From: Corynebacterium guangdongense
GTDB lineage: Bacteria > Actinomycetota > Actinomycetes > Mycobacteriales > Mycobacteriaceae
DNA length: 64,000 nt
Direction: 5' to 3'
Assembly: GCF_030408915.1 (NCBI RefSeq)
Contig: NZ_CP047654.1
Span: forward strand, 2,046,001 to 2,110,000
Shown: one piece after another, positions 1-11,015 of the stretch
How the letters are laid out: each line of letters begins with the position of its first letter
Position numbering within the stretch: position 1 is the first letter of the stretch
The notes under the pieces: generated by a model
What the model was told of the DNA's origin: nothing
The model's database searches: none
Seen by the model: only the letters and a program-made list of their open reading frames with translations
Made by a program: the position numbers and the translations under genes

Positions 1-2100
<2,100 letters not shown>

Positions 2101-2139
2101 GACCCGTCTGCTTGCCGGGCATCGCGCCGCTCGCCGGCG

Positions 2140-3171
2140 TCAGCGCCCCACGAGGGAGGCCGCGACCTCGAGGATCGCGTCAGCGGAGTGGTTCGGGCTG
2201 AGCTCCTCGGCCTCGATCAGCGCGACAGCCTCGGGGTCCCCGAACGGGTGCCGGGCGATGAGCTCGGCCAGCGCCCTCGGGGAATCGCCCGGGGCGAGGT
2301 TGACCACGGGCAGGCTGCGGGTGCCCTTCACGTCGAAGGCGAACACCGGGCGACCGATCGCCAGGGATTCCAGCCCCACCCGGGGCAGGCCCTCCCAGGT
2401 CGAGGTCAACAACAGGGCATGGGAGCGGGCGATGTAGTCGTCGAACCGGGGAACCCGTCCGGCCAGGGTGATGTCCTCGCCCAGTCCCAGTTCCTCGATC
2501 TGCTCCTCGGTCTGCGTCAGCAGCGGGCCGTCTCCGCACATGGTCAGGTGGCACGGGGTTCCCAGGCTTCTGAGCTCCGCCATGACCTGGACGGCCAGCT
2601 GGGGCCTCTTGCGGTGCGAGAATTCCCCGCCCCAGGCCAGCCGGATCCCGTCTGTGACGGGCGGCATCGGGCTGCGGGGAAATTCGTCCAGGGGGACGCC
2701 GACTCCGCTCGGCAGCCGGTGCACCCGCTCCGGGTCGAAATTACGCCGGAACCACTGTTCGTCGTCGTGGTTGATCACCACGACGGCGTCGGTGTTGCGC
2801 AGGACCGCCTTCTCCGCCAGCTGCCACATCCGGCTGCTGATCCCCTTGGGGCTGTCCCAGTGCAGGCCGTGGCAGAAGTAGATGACCGGGACACCCACCG
2901 GGCGGACCCTGGCGATGAACGACGCCGTCGCCGTGTTCGTGATGACGACGTCCAGATCCCTGGACTTCACCCACCGTGCGACGTCGCGATGTCCCCGCAG
3001 GTTCTTGAGGGAGGGCCTGCGCGACAGGTTCTTCAGAATGTCGTGGTTGCCCTGCGCCGGGGTTTCCGCCGCGGTGACGACCTCATGCCCCTTTTCTTCC
3101 CACCTGACGATCAACGGGGGGAAGAAAGCGTCGATTGTGGAACCGATGCTGGCTAAGACTCCGATTCTCAT
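2140..3171 (-). CDS. family 4 glycosyltransferase
   Basis: A 343-residue GT-B fold enzyme beginning MRIGVLASIG, predicted cytosolic or membrane-associated, transferring a sugar from a nucleotide donor to a lipid-linked or growing glycan. The C-terminal donor domain has the HRKRPQLAVQ and MCGDGP segments and the EX7E motif EGLPRVGLE of GT4 enzymes. The N-terminal half resembles WbpH/CapM-like capsule enzymes (VGVPVIYFCHGLHW). AAGGAAG lies 8 nt before the ATG at 3171. The gene converges on nrdF and heads the polysaccharide locus at its left end. The sugar and linkage cannot be read from sequence. Confidence 0.85.
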   Translation of the reverse strand: MRIGVLASIGSTIDAFFPPLIVRWEEKGHEVVTAAETPAQGNHDILKNLSRRPSLKNLRGHRDVARWVKSRDLDVVITNTATASFIARVRPVGVPVIYFCHGLHWDSPKGISSRMWQLAEKAVLRNTDAVVVINHDDEQWFRRNFDPERVHRLPSGVGVPLDEFPRSPMPPVTDGIRLAWGGEFSHRKRPQLAVQVMAELRSLGTPCHLTMCGDGPLLTQTEEQIEELGLGEDITLAGRVPRFDDYIARSHALLLTSTWEGLPRVGLESLAIGRPVFAFDVKGTRSLPVVNLAPGDSPRALAELIARHPFGDPEAVALIEAEELSPNHSADAILEVAASLVGR

Positions 3172-3550
3172 GTCAGCGTACTTCCTTAACTCGAAGGTCC
3201 CGGACGTAACAGCAATACTAGCTGGATAAGTACGCCCTGAGGGCGGAAACGGATCCAACCTAATAGTGTCCTGAGATTCAGCGCCGTACGGTCGAGGTCC
3301 CCCTCGTAGCGCGGGCTCCTTTGATGCAGGACCCGGGACATACGCCCCGGCGGCACCCGTTTTCGGGAATACTGTGCCGCATAACCCCGAAATCGGCTCC
3401 CACGGCGGCCGGAAGAAGGAATAGTGGAGCCATGTACCGGCACCGGCCTGAGATGAAGTCACCCGTGACTCGCCTCAGTCCGCCAACTCTCGAAGCCGAG
3501 CAGAAGACCCGACCGATTGTCGTCAATGAGTTGCGCGAAGGTGGAGCACG
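3172..3550. other. divergent intergenic region of the polysaccharide locus
   Basis: 379 bp between the leftward glycosyltransferase and the rightward EpsG-like gene, without a credible gene. A reverse-strand TAGTAT (3215-3220) is a possible -10 for the glycosyltransferase, and GGTGGAG just before 3551 is the ribosome site of the EpsG-like gene. I see no clear operator or hairpin. Confidence 0.5.
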
Positions 3551-4561
3551 ATGGTGACCCTCTCGAAACTGCAGGCCGCTACGGACGCCCCCGGCCCCCG
3601 GCCGATCCGCTCCGTGCCGGAGACCGTCGTCGTCTCCGCCGTGTTCACGGTGCTCCTCACCGCCTTTCCCTGGCCGAAAATTTTCGAGTCCATGCAGGGC
3701 GCCCCACTCTACGACCGCGGCAACTACCTGGAGCAGATCGAGGACGGCTACCTCACCTACGACTGGTTTTCCTATGACTCGGTCCTGGAATACTTCACCT
3801 ACGAATACCTCTGGGGGTGGGCCCTGCGCCAGCTGGCGGATCTGGGGATCCCCGGGGAGACCATCCTCAATGCGGTGGCGGTGGCCTTCCTCTTCAGCCT
3901 CAGCTGCACCGTGGCGTATTACCTGCCCGTCCCCTACCTGCTGCTGCTGGTCAATCCGCTGGTCCTCACGATGGCGTATTCGCAGTCGCGCTCCGCCACG
4001 ATGGCCACGCTGCTCTTCCTGGCGGCGATCACGTTCCGGCGCCACAGGATCCTCGCCGTCGCGCTCGTCCTCGTCGCCACCTTCGTGCACACGTCGACGC
4101 CGCTGTTTCTGCTGCTCTTCTTTTCCGCGTACTACAAGCGCGACTCCTGGGGACAGCCCAATTCCGTCGTGCCGCCGATCCTCGGCGGCGCCGTCGTCAG
4201 TCTGCTGACCGGCCCCCTGATGGGTGACGTCCTCAGCGTCCTGAACGATCGCCGTGCCGAGGAATACGACATGGCCGCGGGATGGCTGTTCCTTTCCTTC
4301 TGGGCGTACTGCCTGGTGTTCTGCGTCCTCATGTGGCGGAGGATGGGCCAGCTCCTGCCCGTCCGGCTGGCGGTCGCCGTCTTCTCGCTCGCCGCCTTCA
4401 GCATCATCTTCGGCGGCTACCCCTCGCGGTTCATCTCCGTGTTCTTCGCCTGCGTCGTGGTGGCCCTCGCCATCGACTTCGCGACGTACCGGCGCAGCGC
4501 TCTCACGCTGAGCCTCTTCACGGTGTATTCGCTGCTCCTGTGGTACCTGCAGATGCGCTGA
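3551..4561 (+). CDS. EpsG-like polysaccharide polymerase (multi-pass membrane protein)
   Basis: A 336-residue integral membrane protein with about nine to ten hydrophobic helices, ending in a short YLQMR tail. After a cytoplasmic N-terminus and first helix there is a polar periplasmic loop (YDRGNYLEQ and SYDSVLEYFTYEYLWG) that resembles the first loop of the EpsG family, Wzy-type polymerases that join repeat units outside the membrane. It is the only forward-strand gene of the locus and sits between a glycosyltransferase and a flippase, which suits a polymerase role. The ATG at 3551 follows GGTGGAG. EpsG/Wzy proteins are poorly conserved, so the class is likely but the exact function is inferred. 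Confidence 0.7.
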   Translation: MVTLSKLQAATDAPGPRPIRSVPETVVVSAVFTVLLTAFPWPKIFESMQGAPLYDRGNYLEQIEDGYLTYDWFSYDSVLEYFTYEYLWGWALRQLADLGIPGETILNAVAVAFLFSLSCTVAYYLPVPYLLLLVNPLVLTMAYSQSRSATMATLLFLAAITFRRHRILAVALVLVATFVHTSTPLFLLLFFSAYYKRDSWGQPNSVVPPILGGAVVSLLTGPLMGDVLSVLNDRRAEEYDMAAGWLFLSFWAYCLVFCVLMWRRMGQLLPVRLAVAVFSLAAFSIIFGGYPSRFISVFFACVVVALAIDFATYRRSALTLSLFTVYSLLLWYLQMR

Positions 4562-4605
4562 CGCCGGGGCATCCGGCAGGCACCTGACTCAGCGCGCCGG
4601 CCGGG

Positions 4606-5910
4606 TCAGGGCGACTCCTGGTTGGCCCCGTCCGCCCGCTTGGCCGCGATCAACAGCCCCAGTCCGAGAATCAGGTTGCACACCGCCGAGGACACCGCGA
4701 AGGCGGCCACCGACGCCTGGGGCTCGCCCCAGATGGTGGCGGAGACGAAGACCGCACCCAGGCTGACCGCCAGCGCGATGATGTTGCCCACCAGGAGGAA
4801 ATCCTGCCGCCCGATGACGGGGGCCAGTCTGACCGCCGGCACCTGGGCGAAGATGACGGTGGTGGGAATCGCCAGCCACCTGACGTATTCACCGGCCTCG
4901 CGCCACTCCTGGCCGAAGAAGAACCCGAACAGGGCCGGCGCGAACATGCTGCCCAGGATGAGCACCGCCCCGGGTCCCACCAGCAGCAGGGTGGACTTGA
5001 GGGCGCCCCGGAACACCGGCTCCCTCTGCCTCCAGCGTTCGGCGTAATGGGAGTAGAGCACATTGCCCACGGCGCCACCGACGACGTTGGAGGGAAGCGT
5101 CATCGCGGTCAGCGCCAGGGTGAACCAGCCCGCCACCGCCGTCCCGAACGATGAACTCAGCAGAATCACCGGGGCGCCCTGGCCCGCGGCGTAGATGAGG
5201 TCGGTGGGCGTGCGCAACAGGGGGAAGTCCTTCCTCGACTTCGCCTCCCGCAGCAGCGCCTTCCAGGACATGTCCCCCTTCCCGGGCTTCTCGTCTGCCG
5301 GGACCTTCCGCCTCCGCAGTGACAGCATCGCCGCGTAGAGGCCGGGCCCGAAGGTCGAGATCACCGCCAGGGTGACACCCGTCGGCGAGAATCTTCCCGC
5401 TATCGCCCTCGACCCGTTGAGCAGGAGGGCATGCACCGTCGCCACCATGCTCAGGGAACGGAACTGGTTGGCACGGATGGCGCCGTACACCGCGATTTCC
5501 TGGCACGCCGTCAGCAGCACCGCGATCGGCAACAGGAGCACCAGCCAGCCCAGTTCCGCCAGGCCGAGCCGGCTCAGTAACTGCTCCGGAGCCAGCACGA
5601 TGATGAGACCCAGCACGAAGGAGTTGGCTCCGGCCACCAGCAGCGAGAGCCGCCGCACCCGGAAGGCTTCCTGCTCGTCCTCGGCGATGACGATGGCCAT
5701 GGGATAACGGAACGCGACGATCGGCGAGAGCACGCTGATGGCGGCGAGAAACACCCCCTGGATGCCGTACTGTTCCGGCGAGTAGATACGCGTGATGATG
5801 GGGGCGAACGCGATGGTGACCAGCTGCGCCAGGGTGTTTCCGCCCGCCACCATGGCGATCCGGCGCATCAGGGTGTTCTGGATGATTCCGGCGACACTCG
5901 GTTTCCTCAC
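4606..5910 (-). CDS. Wzx-like oligosaccharide flippase (MOP superfamily)
   Basis: A 434-residue polytopic protein with about twelve hydrophobic helices, starting at GTG 5910 behind GGAAGGAACGG. The N-terminus NTLMRRIAMVAGGNTLAQLV followed by PIITRIYSPEQYGIQGVF is the typical polysaccharide-synthase/flippase pattern that leads into helix 2. Such proteins flip undecaprenyl- or decaprenyl-linked sugar units across the membrane. It lies downstream of two same-strand glycosyltransferases with gaps of 147 and 189 bp and is convergent with the EpsG-like gene, giving the locus both export and polymerisation functions. A longer frame reaching 6045 is judged spurious because it lacks a ribosome site and homology. 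Confidence 0.85.
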   Translation of the reverse strand: MRKPSVAGIIQNTLMRRIAMVAGGNTLAQLVTIAFAPIITRIYSPEQYGIQGVFLAAISVLSPIVAFRYPMAIVIAEDEQEAFRVRRLSLLVAGANSFVLGLIIVLAPEQLLSRLGLAELGWLVLLLPIAVLLTACQEIAVYGAIRANQFRSLSMVATVHALLLNGSRAIAGRFSPTGVTLAVISTFGPGLYAAMLSLRRRKVPADEKPGKGDMSWKALLREAKSRKDFPLLRTPTDLIYAAGQGAPVILLSSSFGTAVAGWFTLALTAMTLPSNVVGGAVGNVLYSHYAERWRQREPVFRGALKSTLLLVGPGAVLILGSMFAPALFGFFFGQEWREAGEYVRWLAIPTTVIFAQVPAVRLAPVIGRQDFLLVGNIIALAVSLGAVFVSATIWGEPQASVAAFAVSSAVCNLILGLGLLIAAKRADGANQESP

Positions 5911-6099
5911 TGCTCGTCCGTTCCTTCCCTCGGCCCCCGGGCAGACAACGGCAGGCGATTGCTGGTCCTGTGCCGGGGCACGGGCCCGCCCGGCGGGGAG
6001 AACGCACCAGAGTCGGGGCCGGCCGGCGACCCGGACACGTCGCACCTGCCCCCCGCCGAGGGGATCCCCGCCTGCGCCCCCGTGAGGGGAGATCGAGCG

Positions 6100-7218
6100 T
6101 CACTCACCGAAGATGGCGGCTTCATAGCGGGCGGACACACTGTGCAGGGAGTAGCCCTCCACGACGATCTCGCGGAGAGTCTTTCCCTCGCGGTCCAGCT
6201 GGGGCTGCGTGGCGCTCAGCTGGCGCAGCATCTCCTGCGCCAGCTGCTCGGCGTCGCCGGGCGGGACCGGGGTGACCGCGCCATTGGTCAGCTGGGCCAC
6301 GACGCCCACGTCGGTGCTGGCCACCCGGGTCCCCGCCGCCATGGCCTGGATCATCACGTTCGGAAAGGCTTCCGCCTTGGAATGCAGCACGAAAAGGTCG
6401 GAGGTGGCCATCAGCTGGGCCAGGTCGTCTCTCGGGCCCAGCAGGAGGACGTCCCTGCCCACCTCGAGTCCGGCGGTCTCGACCTCGTCGACGAGAAGCT
6501 CGTTGTCGGCGGTGACGTTGGGGCCGCACAGCAGCGCCACGACGGGCGATTCCAGTTCCCTACGGACGGTGGCGAAGGCGCGCAGGAGGGTCCGGTGGTC
6601 CTTGATCGGGTCCCAGCGCCCGGCGGAAATCACCGTCTTCTGCTCCGCCACGTCCACGCCGGTCTGCTCCTTGAGGTACTCGGGGGAACGGGCCTGCGGC
6701 GTGTAGACCTCCGTGTCGCACCCGGTCGGGGCGATGCCCTGCGCCCGGGGTCGGAAACCTATGCCCAGGTGCTTCTCCTGGGAGGCCTCGCCGTTGAAGG
6801 CGATGGCGTCGGGGACCCGGCTCGCGGCCGCGCACAGACGCATGATCAGCCAGGTCAACGGCTTGTTTGTTTTCCAGGCCAGGTCGGCGTGGTTGATGAT
6901 CCAGGACAGGCGGGTGGCCCGGCGCAGTTTCGTGAACAGCGAGAGGATGTTCGTGTGGTAGGACCAGGAGCACACGGCGTCGGCGTCGCGCGTCACCTTG
7001 GCTAGGGTTTTCAGGGCGGACACCGGCGCGGATTTGGGCTGCAGCTCATAGACGCTGTGGCCGTTGCGGCGCAGCCTCTCGACGAAGTAGTCGCCCTGGC
7101 CGAGGGTGACGACGACGTTCTCCGCCTTCCTGCTCTTCTCCCCCTGCGTGACGATGTTGAACAGCATCGTTTCCGCCCCGCCCATACCCAGGCCGTTGAT
7201 CAGATGGACTACCTTCAT
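6100..7218 (-). CDS. family 4 glycosyltransferase
   Basis: A 372-residue GT-B enzyme with the N-terminal Rossmann start MKVVHLINGLGMGGAETML, typical of GT4 proteins, and a donor domain with SAGRWDPIKDHRTLLRAF and LLGPRDDLAQLMATSDLF. The EX7E position reads EAFPNVMIQ, so the second glutamate is replaced by glutamine; the first is kept. GAGGAGGA lies about 6 nt before the ATG at 7218, so the 25 extra upstream residues of the longer frame are not included. It belongs to the leftward group with the glycosyltransferase at 7366 and the flippase. The acceptor and sugar are unknown. Confidence 0.87.
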   Translation of the reverse strand: MKVVHLINGLGMGGAETMLFNIVTQGEKSRKAENVVVTLGQGDYFVERLRRNGHSVYELQPKSAPVSALKTLAKVTRDADAVCSWSYHTNILSLFTKLRRATRLSWIINHADLAWKTNKPLTWLIMRLCAAASRVPDAIAFNGEASQEKHLGIGFRPRAQGIAPTGCDTEVYTPQARSPEYLKEQTGVDVAEQKTVISAGRWDPIKDHRTLLRAFATVRRELESPVVALLCGPNVTADNELLVDEVETAGLEVGRDVLLLGPRDDLAQLMATSDLFVLHSKAEAFPNVMIQAMAAGTRVASTDVGVVAQLTNGAVTPVPPGDAEQLAQEMLRQLSATQPQLDREGKTLREIVVEGYSLHSVSARYEAAIFGE

Positions 7219-7365
7219 CGGACGCTCCTCCTCGCCGCCGGGTGGCATCTGAAGCTCCAGGCCAGCTCGCCAGCGGCGGTCATTGTTCTTCATGAATGTT
7301 TCGGGCTACTGCACTCACGCGTATTCGCCGGCGCCGCGACCACCGGGCGCCGGCCGGGACCAGGC

Positions 7366-8487
7366 TCACAGGGCACGTTCCTCACCCCCGCCCGCCGTGA
7401 GCAGGCTCCGGTATTTCCCGACCGCGATCGCGGAGTCGAAGTCGGCGGCGCGCGCCTTCGTGGGAATCCGGTCGTCCCGGGACAACGTCTCCACGATCGC
7501 CTCCGCCAGCGCCTCGTGATCGCCGACGTCCACGAGCTTGCCCCACTTCCCGTCCTCCAGGATTTCTCTCGGCCCCGTCTCACAGTCCGTCGACACCACC
7601 TGGGTGTCGCAGGCCAGGGCCTCCAGGAGGACGCCGGGCAGCCCCTCCGAGCGGGAGGAGAGCACGAAGACGGCGGCCTTGCCCAGGTAGGCCGGGACGT
7701 TGGAGACGAAACCGGGGAAGGAGACGCACTCCTCCAGCCCCAGGGAGGCGACCAGGTCTGTCAGGCGGGAGGACTCCTCCCCCTCGCCCAGGATGACCAG
7801 GCGCGCCGGCTGCTTGTCGACGACCAGCGCGAAGGCACGGATCAGGGTCTCGAAGTCCTTGACCGGGACCAGTCGGCCCACCCCCACGATGACGGGCGGG
7901 CCGGGCTCGTCGAGCCAGGGATGATGGGCAGGATCGGCCGACCTTCTCGAGATTTCCGCCACCTCCAGCGGGTTGAGGACGGCGCTCACCCGGGCGGGGT
8001 CCAGCCCCAGGGAGGTCACCAGCTGGTCTCTGATCCCCTCCGAGACGGTGACCGTGTGGTCGGCCATCATCAGCGCCCGCCGCTCCAGCCGGAGCAGGAA
8101 CTTTCCGCGGGCGCCGGCATGGGCCGAGGCGGCCATGGAATTGTGCACCGTGAGCACCACCCGGCTGTGTGGGGAGAACAGCCGGGCCAACCAGGCGGTG
8201 GCGATGTTCGCGTGACCGAGGGCGGACATCACGCTCCGGGGGCGCCGCCGGTACAGGTAGCGCGCGTACCCGGGGATCGCCGTGAGCAACCGCGAGGATT
8301 TGAGGTCCACCACGTTCACGCCGTCCGCCACCAGCTCCCTGTTCGGTCCCGCGGCGTTGACGACCACCAGGTCCACCTGTTCCCCGGCCTCGGCCAGCCC
8401 GTTGGCGATCATGACCATGATCCGCTCCGCCCCTCCGCCCTGCAGGTTGGGGACGAACAACGAGATTCGCGAATTGTGCTCAGTCAT
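7366..8487 (-). CDS. family 4 glycosyltransferase
   Basis: A 373-residue GT4 enzyme starting MTEHNSRISLFVPNLQGGG, the usual nucleotide-fold opening with a GGGAER loop. The donor domain contains GVGRLVPVKDFETLIRAF, ILGEGEE and an intact EX7E motif (EGLPGVLLE). AGAGAAG precedes the ATG at 8487. It is the first gene of the leftward polysaccharide transcript, which probably starts in the 306-bp region upstream. It resembles enzymes that add hexoses or N-acetylhexosamines to lipid-linked repeat units, but specificity is not predictable. Confidence 0.88.
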   Translation of the reverse strand: MTEHNSRISLFVPNLQGGGAERIMVMIANGLAEAGEQVDLVVVNAAGPNRELVADGVNVVDLKSSRLLTAIPGYARYLYRRRPRSVMSALGHANIATAWLARLFSPHSRVVLTVHNSMAASAHAGARGKFLLRLERRALMMADHTVTVSEGIRDQLVTSLGLDPARVSAVLNPLEVAEISRRSADPAHHPWLDEPGPPVIVGVGRLVPVKDFETLIRAFALVVDKQPARLVILGEGEESSRLTDLVASLGLEECVSFPGFVSNVPAYLGKAAVFVLSSRSEGLPGVLLEALACDTQVVSTDCETGPREILEDGKWGKLVDVGDHEALAEAIVETLSRDDRIPTKARAADFDSAIAVGKYRSLLTAGGGEERAL

Positions 8488-8793
8488 AGCTTCTCTATCC
8501 TGACCTCTGCGAAAATTGATCTGACGGACCATCGTTCTCACGCCCGGAAAGGGTGTTCCGGAGAGCCGGTCGCCTGGCCCCGGATGAACTCCCTGGTGAA
8601 CGGCTATTTTTGGATGTGTAACCTACATTACATAATGGGAGGGGCCCGCCGCGGGCACTTTCCGCAGATTCGTCCTGGCGCACGCGAATTCTCGGCGCCC
8701 TGGCCGGTCCCCGCTACCGCCCATCCCCGGAAACCGGTGACGCCCCCGCCGGAGTCCACCGGTGGGGGCGTGCCGTGCGTGCGCTGTCCGGGC
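8488..8793. other. promoter region of the leftward polysaccharide operon
   Basis: 306 bp without a gene, between the first glycosyltransferase and the end of paaZ. It has an AT-rich patch near 8600-8640 containing a candidate regulator site and is otherwise GC-rich. No hairpin with a T-run was found behind paaZ. Confidence 0.5.
8617..8632. promoter_or_regulatory. inverted repeat TGTAA-N6-TTACA, GlxR-like
   Basis: A perfect 5-bp inverted repeat with a 6-bp spacer. It matches the corynebacterial GlxR (CRP-type) consensus TGTGA-N6-TCACA at 8 of 10 positions and lies 130 bp upstream of the first glycosyltransferase of the leftward group. Regulation of polysaccharide synthesis by GlxR is an inference from this match. 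Confidence 0.4.
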
Positions 8794-10878
8794 CTACTTG
8801 CCCCAGTTGACGTAGGTCTCGCTGACCTGCTCGTTCATGGTGAGCACGTCGTAGGTGGCGACGAGTTCGTCGTCCTGGTTGAACAGGGCGGCGTCCCAGC
8901 AGACCTCGGCGTAGTTGTCGGTCACGCGCGGGGTGATGCGCTTGGCGGTCAGTTCGATGCGGACGGTGTCGCCGTAGGTGACCGGCTTGACGAAGCGCAG
9001 GTTCTCCAGGCCGTAGTTGGCCAGGACCGGGCCCGGCTCCGGGGAGACGAAGAGTCCGGCGGCCCAGGAGACCAGCAGGTAGCCGTGGGCGACGCGCGCC
9101 GGGAAGAAGGGGTTGGCCTGGGCGGCTTCCTCGTCGACGTGGGCGTAGAACTTGTCGCCGGTGGTCTCGGCGAAGTCGAGGATTTCCTCGATGGTGACCT
9201 CGCGCGGATCGGAGGCGAACTGGTCACCGATGCGCAGGCTGGTGCCGTCCTTGCGGAAGGGGTGCTCGGCGGTGCCGGCGGTGACCTCGGCGCGGGTGAC
9301 GCGGTTGACGTCGGCGCCGCGGTACCACTGGCCGGTGATGGCGGTCAGGTGGTTCGGGGTGCCCTGCAGGGCGGTGCGCTGCATGTAGTGCTTGATGGCG
9401 CGGACGCCGCCGAGCTCCTCGCCGCCGCCGGCGCGGCCCGGGCCGCCGTGGACCAGGTGCGGCAGCGGGGAGCCGTGGCCGGTGGAGGTCCTGGCGTCGT
9501 CGCGGTCGAGGAAGTGCAGGCGGCCGTGGTGGACGGCGATGCCGCGGCCGATCTCGCCGGCGATCTCGTTGTCGTGGGTGATGACGGAGGCGACCAGCGA
9601 GCCCTCGCCGCGGGCGGCCAGGCGGACGGCGTCGGCGGTGTCGGTGTAGCCGATGACGGAGACGACCGGGCCGAAGGCCTCGACCGAGTGGACGGCGTCG
9701 GTGTCGGCGTCGTCGAAGACCAGGACGGTCGGCTGGAAGAAGGCGCCGTCGGTGGCGGCGCCGCCGGTGATCACGCGGCCGCCGGCGTCGATGAGTTTCT
9801 GGGTGGCCTCGGCGACGTCGCGCGCCTGCTCGGTGGAGACCAGCGGGCCCATGGTGGTGCCCTCGGCGCGGGGGTCGCCGGCGGTGACCTTCTCGTTGAG
9901 GCGCTGGGCCAGGGCCTCGGCGACGGCGTCGACAAGCGGCGCCGGGACGATGGCGCGGCGCACGGCGGTGCACTTCTGCCCGGCCTTGGCGGTGACCTCG
10001 TTGAAGACGGCCTTGACGTAGATGTCGAACTCCGGGGTCTCCGGGGTGACGTCGGCGCCGAGGATGGCGGCGTTGAGGGAGTCGGCCTCGGCGGTGAAGC
10101 GCAGGCCGCGCAGGCGCACGGCGTCGTGGGAGCGCAGGGTGGCGGCGGTCCGGGCGGAGCCGGTGAAGGCGACGTGGTCGCGGTAGTCGAGGTGGTCGAG
10201 CAGGTCGTGGGCGGAGCCGGAGATCAGCTGCAGGGAGCCCTCCGGGAGCAGGCCGGACTCGAGCATGATGCGCACGCAGGCCTGGGTGATGTAGCCGGTC
10301 GGCGTGGCCGGCTTGACCACCGAGGGCATGCCGGCGATGAAGGCGGGGGCGAATTTCTCGAGCATGCCCCAGACCGGGAAGTTGAAGGCGTTGATCTGCA
10401 CGGCCGCGCCGGTCATGGTGGTGTAGACGTGGGTGCCGAGGAAGCTGCCGTCGCGGGAGAGGATCTCGGTGTTGCCGTCGATGATGACGGTGGAGTTCGG
10501 CAGCTCCCGGCGCGCCTTGGAGGAGAAGACGAACATCGTGGTGATGCCGCCGTCGACGTCGACGCCGTTGTCGCGGCCGGTGGCGCCGGCCTTGGCGGCG
10601 AGCTCGTAGAGCTCCTCCTTGTGGTCGTTGAGGTGGGCGGCGAGCTGCTTGATGATGCCGGCGCGCTGGTGGATGGTGAGCTCGCGCAGGTTGGCCTGGC
10701 CGACGGTGCGGGCGTAGTCGATGGCGCCGGCGATGTCGAGGCCCTCGGCGCTGACGCGGGCGACGACCTCACCGGTGCTGGCGTCGAGCACCTCCTTGGC
10801 GCGGACGTCCTCGGCCGGGCTGATCCACTGGCCGCTGAGGAAGGAGGGGGTGATGGTGTCGATGAGCGAGGCGGTCAT
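8794..10878 (-). CDS. paaZ: bifunctional oxepin-CoA hydrolase / 3-oxo-5,6-dehydrosuberyl-CoA semialdehyde dehydrogenase
   Basis: A 694-residue fusion protein that opens the oxepin-CoA ring and oxidises the resulting aldehyde. Residues 1 to about 520 are an aldehyde dehydrogenase with catalytic C303 (GQKCTAVRR) and general base E264 (FTAEADSLN), plus the family signature GHGSPLPHLVHGGPGRAGGG. The remainder is an R-specific hydratase (MaoC) domain with GDKFYAHVDEE and FFPARVAHGYL. AAAGGA lies 8 nt before the ATG. It is transcribed away from the other paa genes and shares its upstream region, including a PaaR-like operator, with the divergent thioesterase. Both active sites look intact, so the full cleavage route is expected rather than a dead end at the aldehyde. 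Confidence 0.96.
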   Translation of the reverse strand: MTASLIDTITPSFLSGQWISPAEDVRAKEVLDASTGEVVARVSAEGLDIAGAIDYARTVGQANLRELTIHQRAGIIKQLAAHLNDHKEELYELAAKAGATGRDNGVDVDGGITTMFVFSSKARRELPNSTVIIDGNTEILSRDGSFLGTHVYTTMTGAAVQINAFNFPVWGMLEKFAPAFIAGMPSVVKPATPTGYITQACVRIMLESGLLPEGSLQLISGSAHDLLDHLDYRDHVAFTGSARTAATLRSHDAVRLRGLRFTAEADSLNAAILGADVTPETPEFDIYVKAVFNEVTAKAGQKCTAVRRAIVPAPLVDAVAEALAQRLNEKVTAGDPRAEGTTMGPLVSTEQARDVAEATQKLIDAGGRVITGGAATDGAFFQPTVLVFDDADTDAVHSVEAFGPVVSVIGYTDTADAVRLAARGEGSLVASVITHDNEIAGEIGRGIAVHHGRLHFLDRDDARTSTGHGSPLPHLVHGGPGRAGGGEELGGVRAIKHYMQRTALQGTPNHLTAITGQWYRGADVNRVTRAEVTAGTAEHPFRKDGTSLRIGDQFASDPREVTIEEILDFAETTGDKFYAHVDEEAAQANPFFPARVAHGYLLVSWAAGLFVSPEPGPVLANYGLENLRFVKPVTYGDTVRIELTAKRITPRVTDNYAEVCWDAALFNQDDELVATYDVLTMNEQVSETYVNWGK

Positions 10879-10919
10879 GGCGGGTCCTTTTCAAGTAGTG
10901 GTTCCTGCCGGGCCGATTA

Positions 10920-10941
10920 AGTGACCGACCGGACGGTAAGG
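10920..10941. promoter_or_regulatory. PaaR-like operator, paaZ/thioesterase
   Basis: AGTGACCG-N6-CGGTAAGG with a central CG. It matches the consensus reported for C. glutamicum PaaR (from memory, ACTNACCG-N2-CG-N2-CGGTNAGT) except for one base near each end. It lies between the divergent paaZ (start 10878) and thioesterase genes, just upstream of TAGTATAA (from about 10951), which could be the -10 of the rightward gene. One site could therefore control both promoters. Confidence 0.65.
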
Positions 10942-11015
10942 AATTGTGGTTAGTATAAGGCTCTGGGGAATTAATGGAACCCCCTGAGCGAAACAACGAT
11001 GAAGGGGTGGTCCTA

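Noticed and set aside
9350..9560. Suspected frameshift at the domain junction of paaZ
   Set aside because: The sequence GHGSPLPHLVHGGPGRAGGG and the following hydratase domain are continuous in one frame and typical for PaaZ.
7057..10920. Very long forward open frame (about 1287 codons)
   Set aside because: It lies antisense to the glycosyltransferases and paaZ, has valine/glycine/aspartate-rich composition typical of the reverse of high-GC genes, and no recognisable domains.
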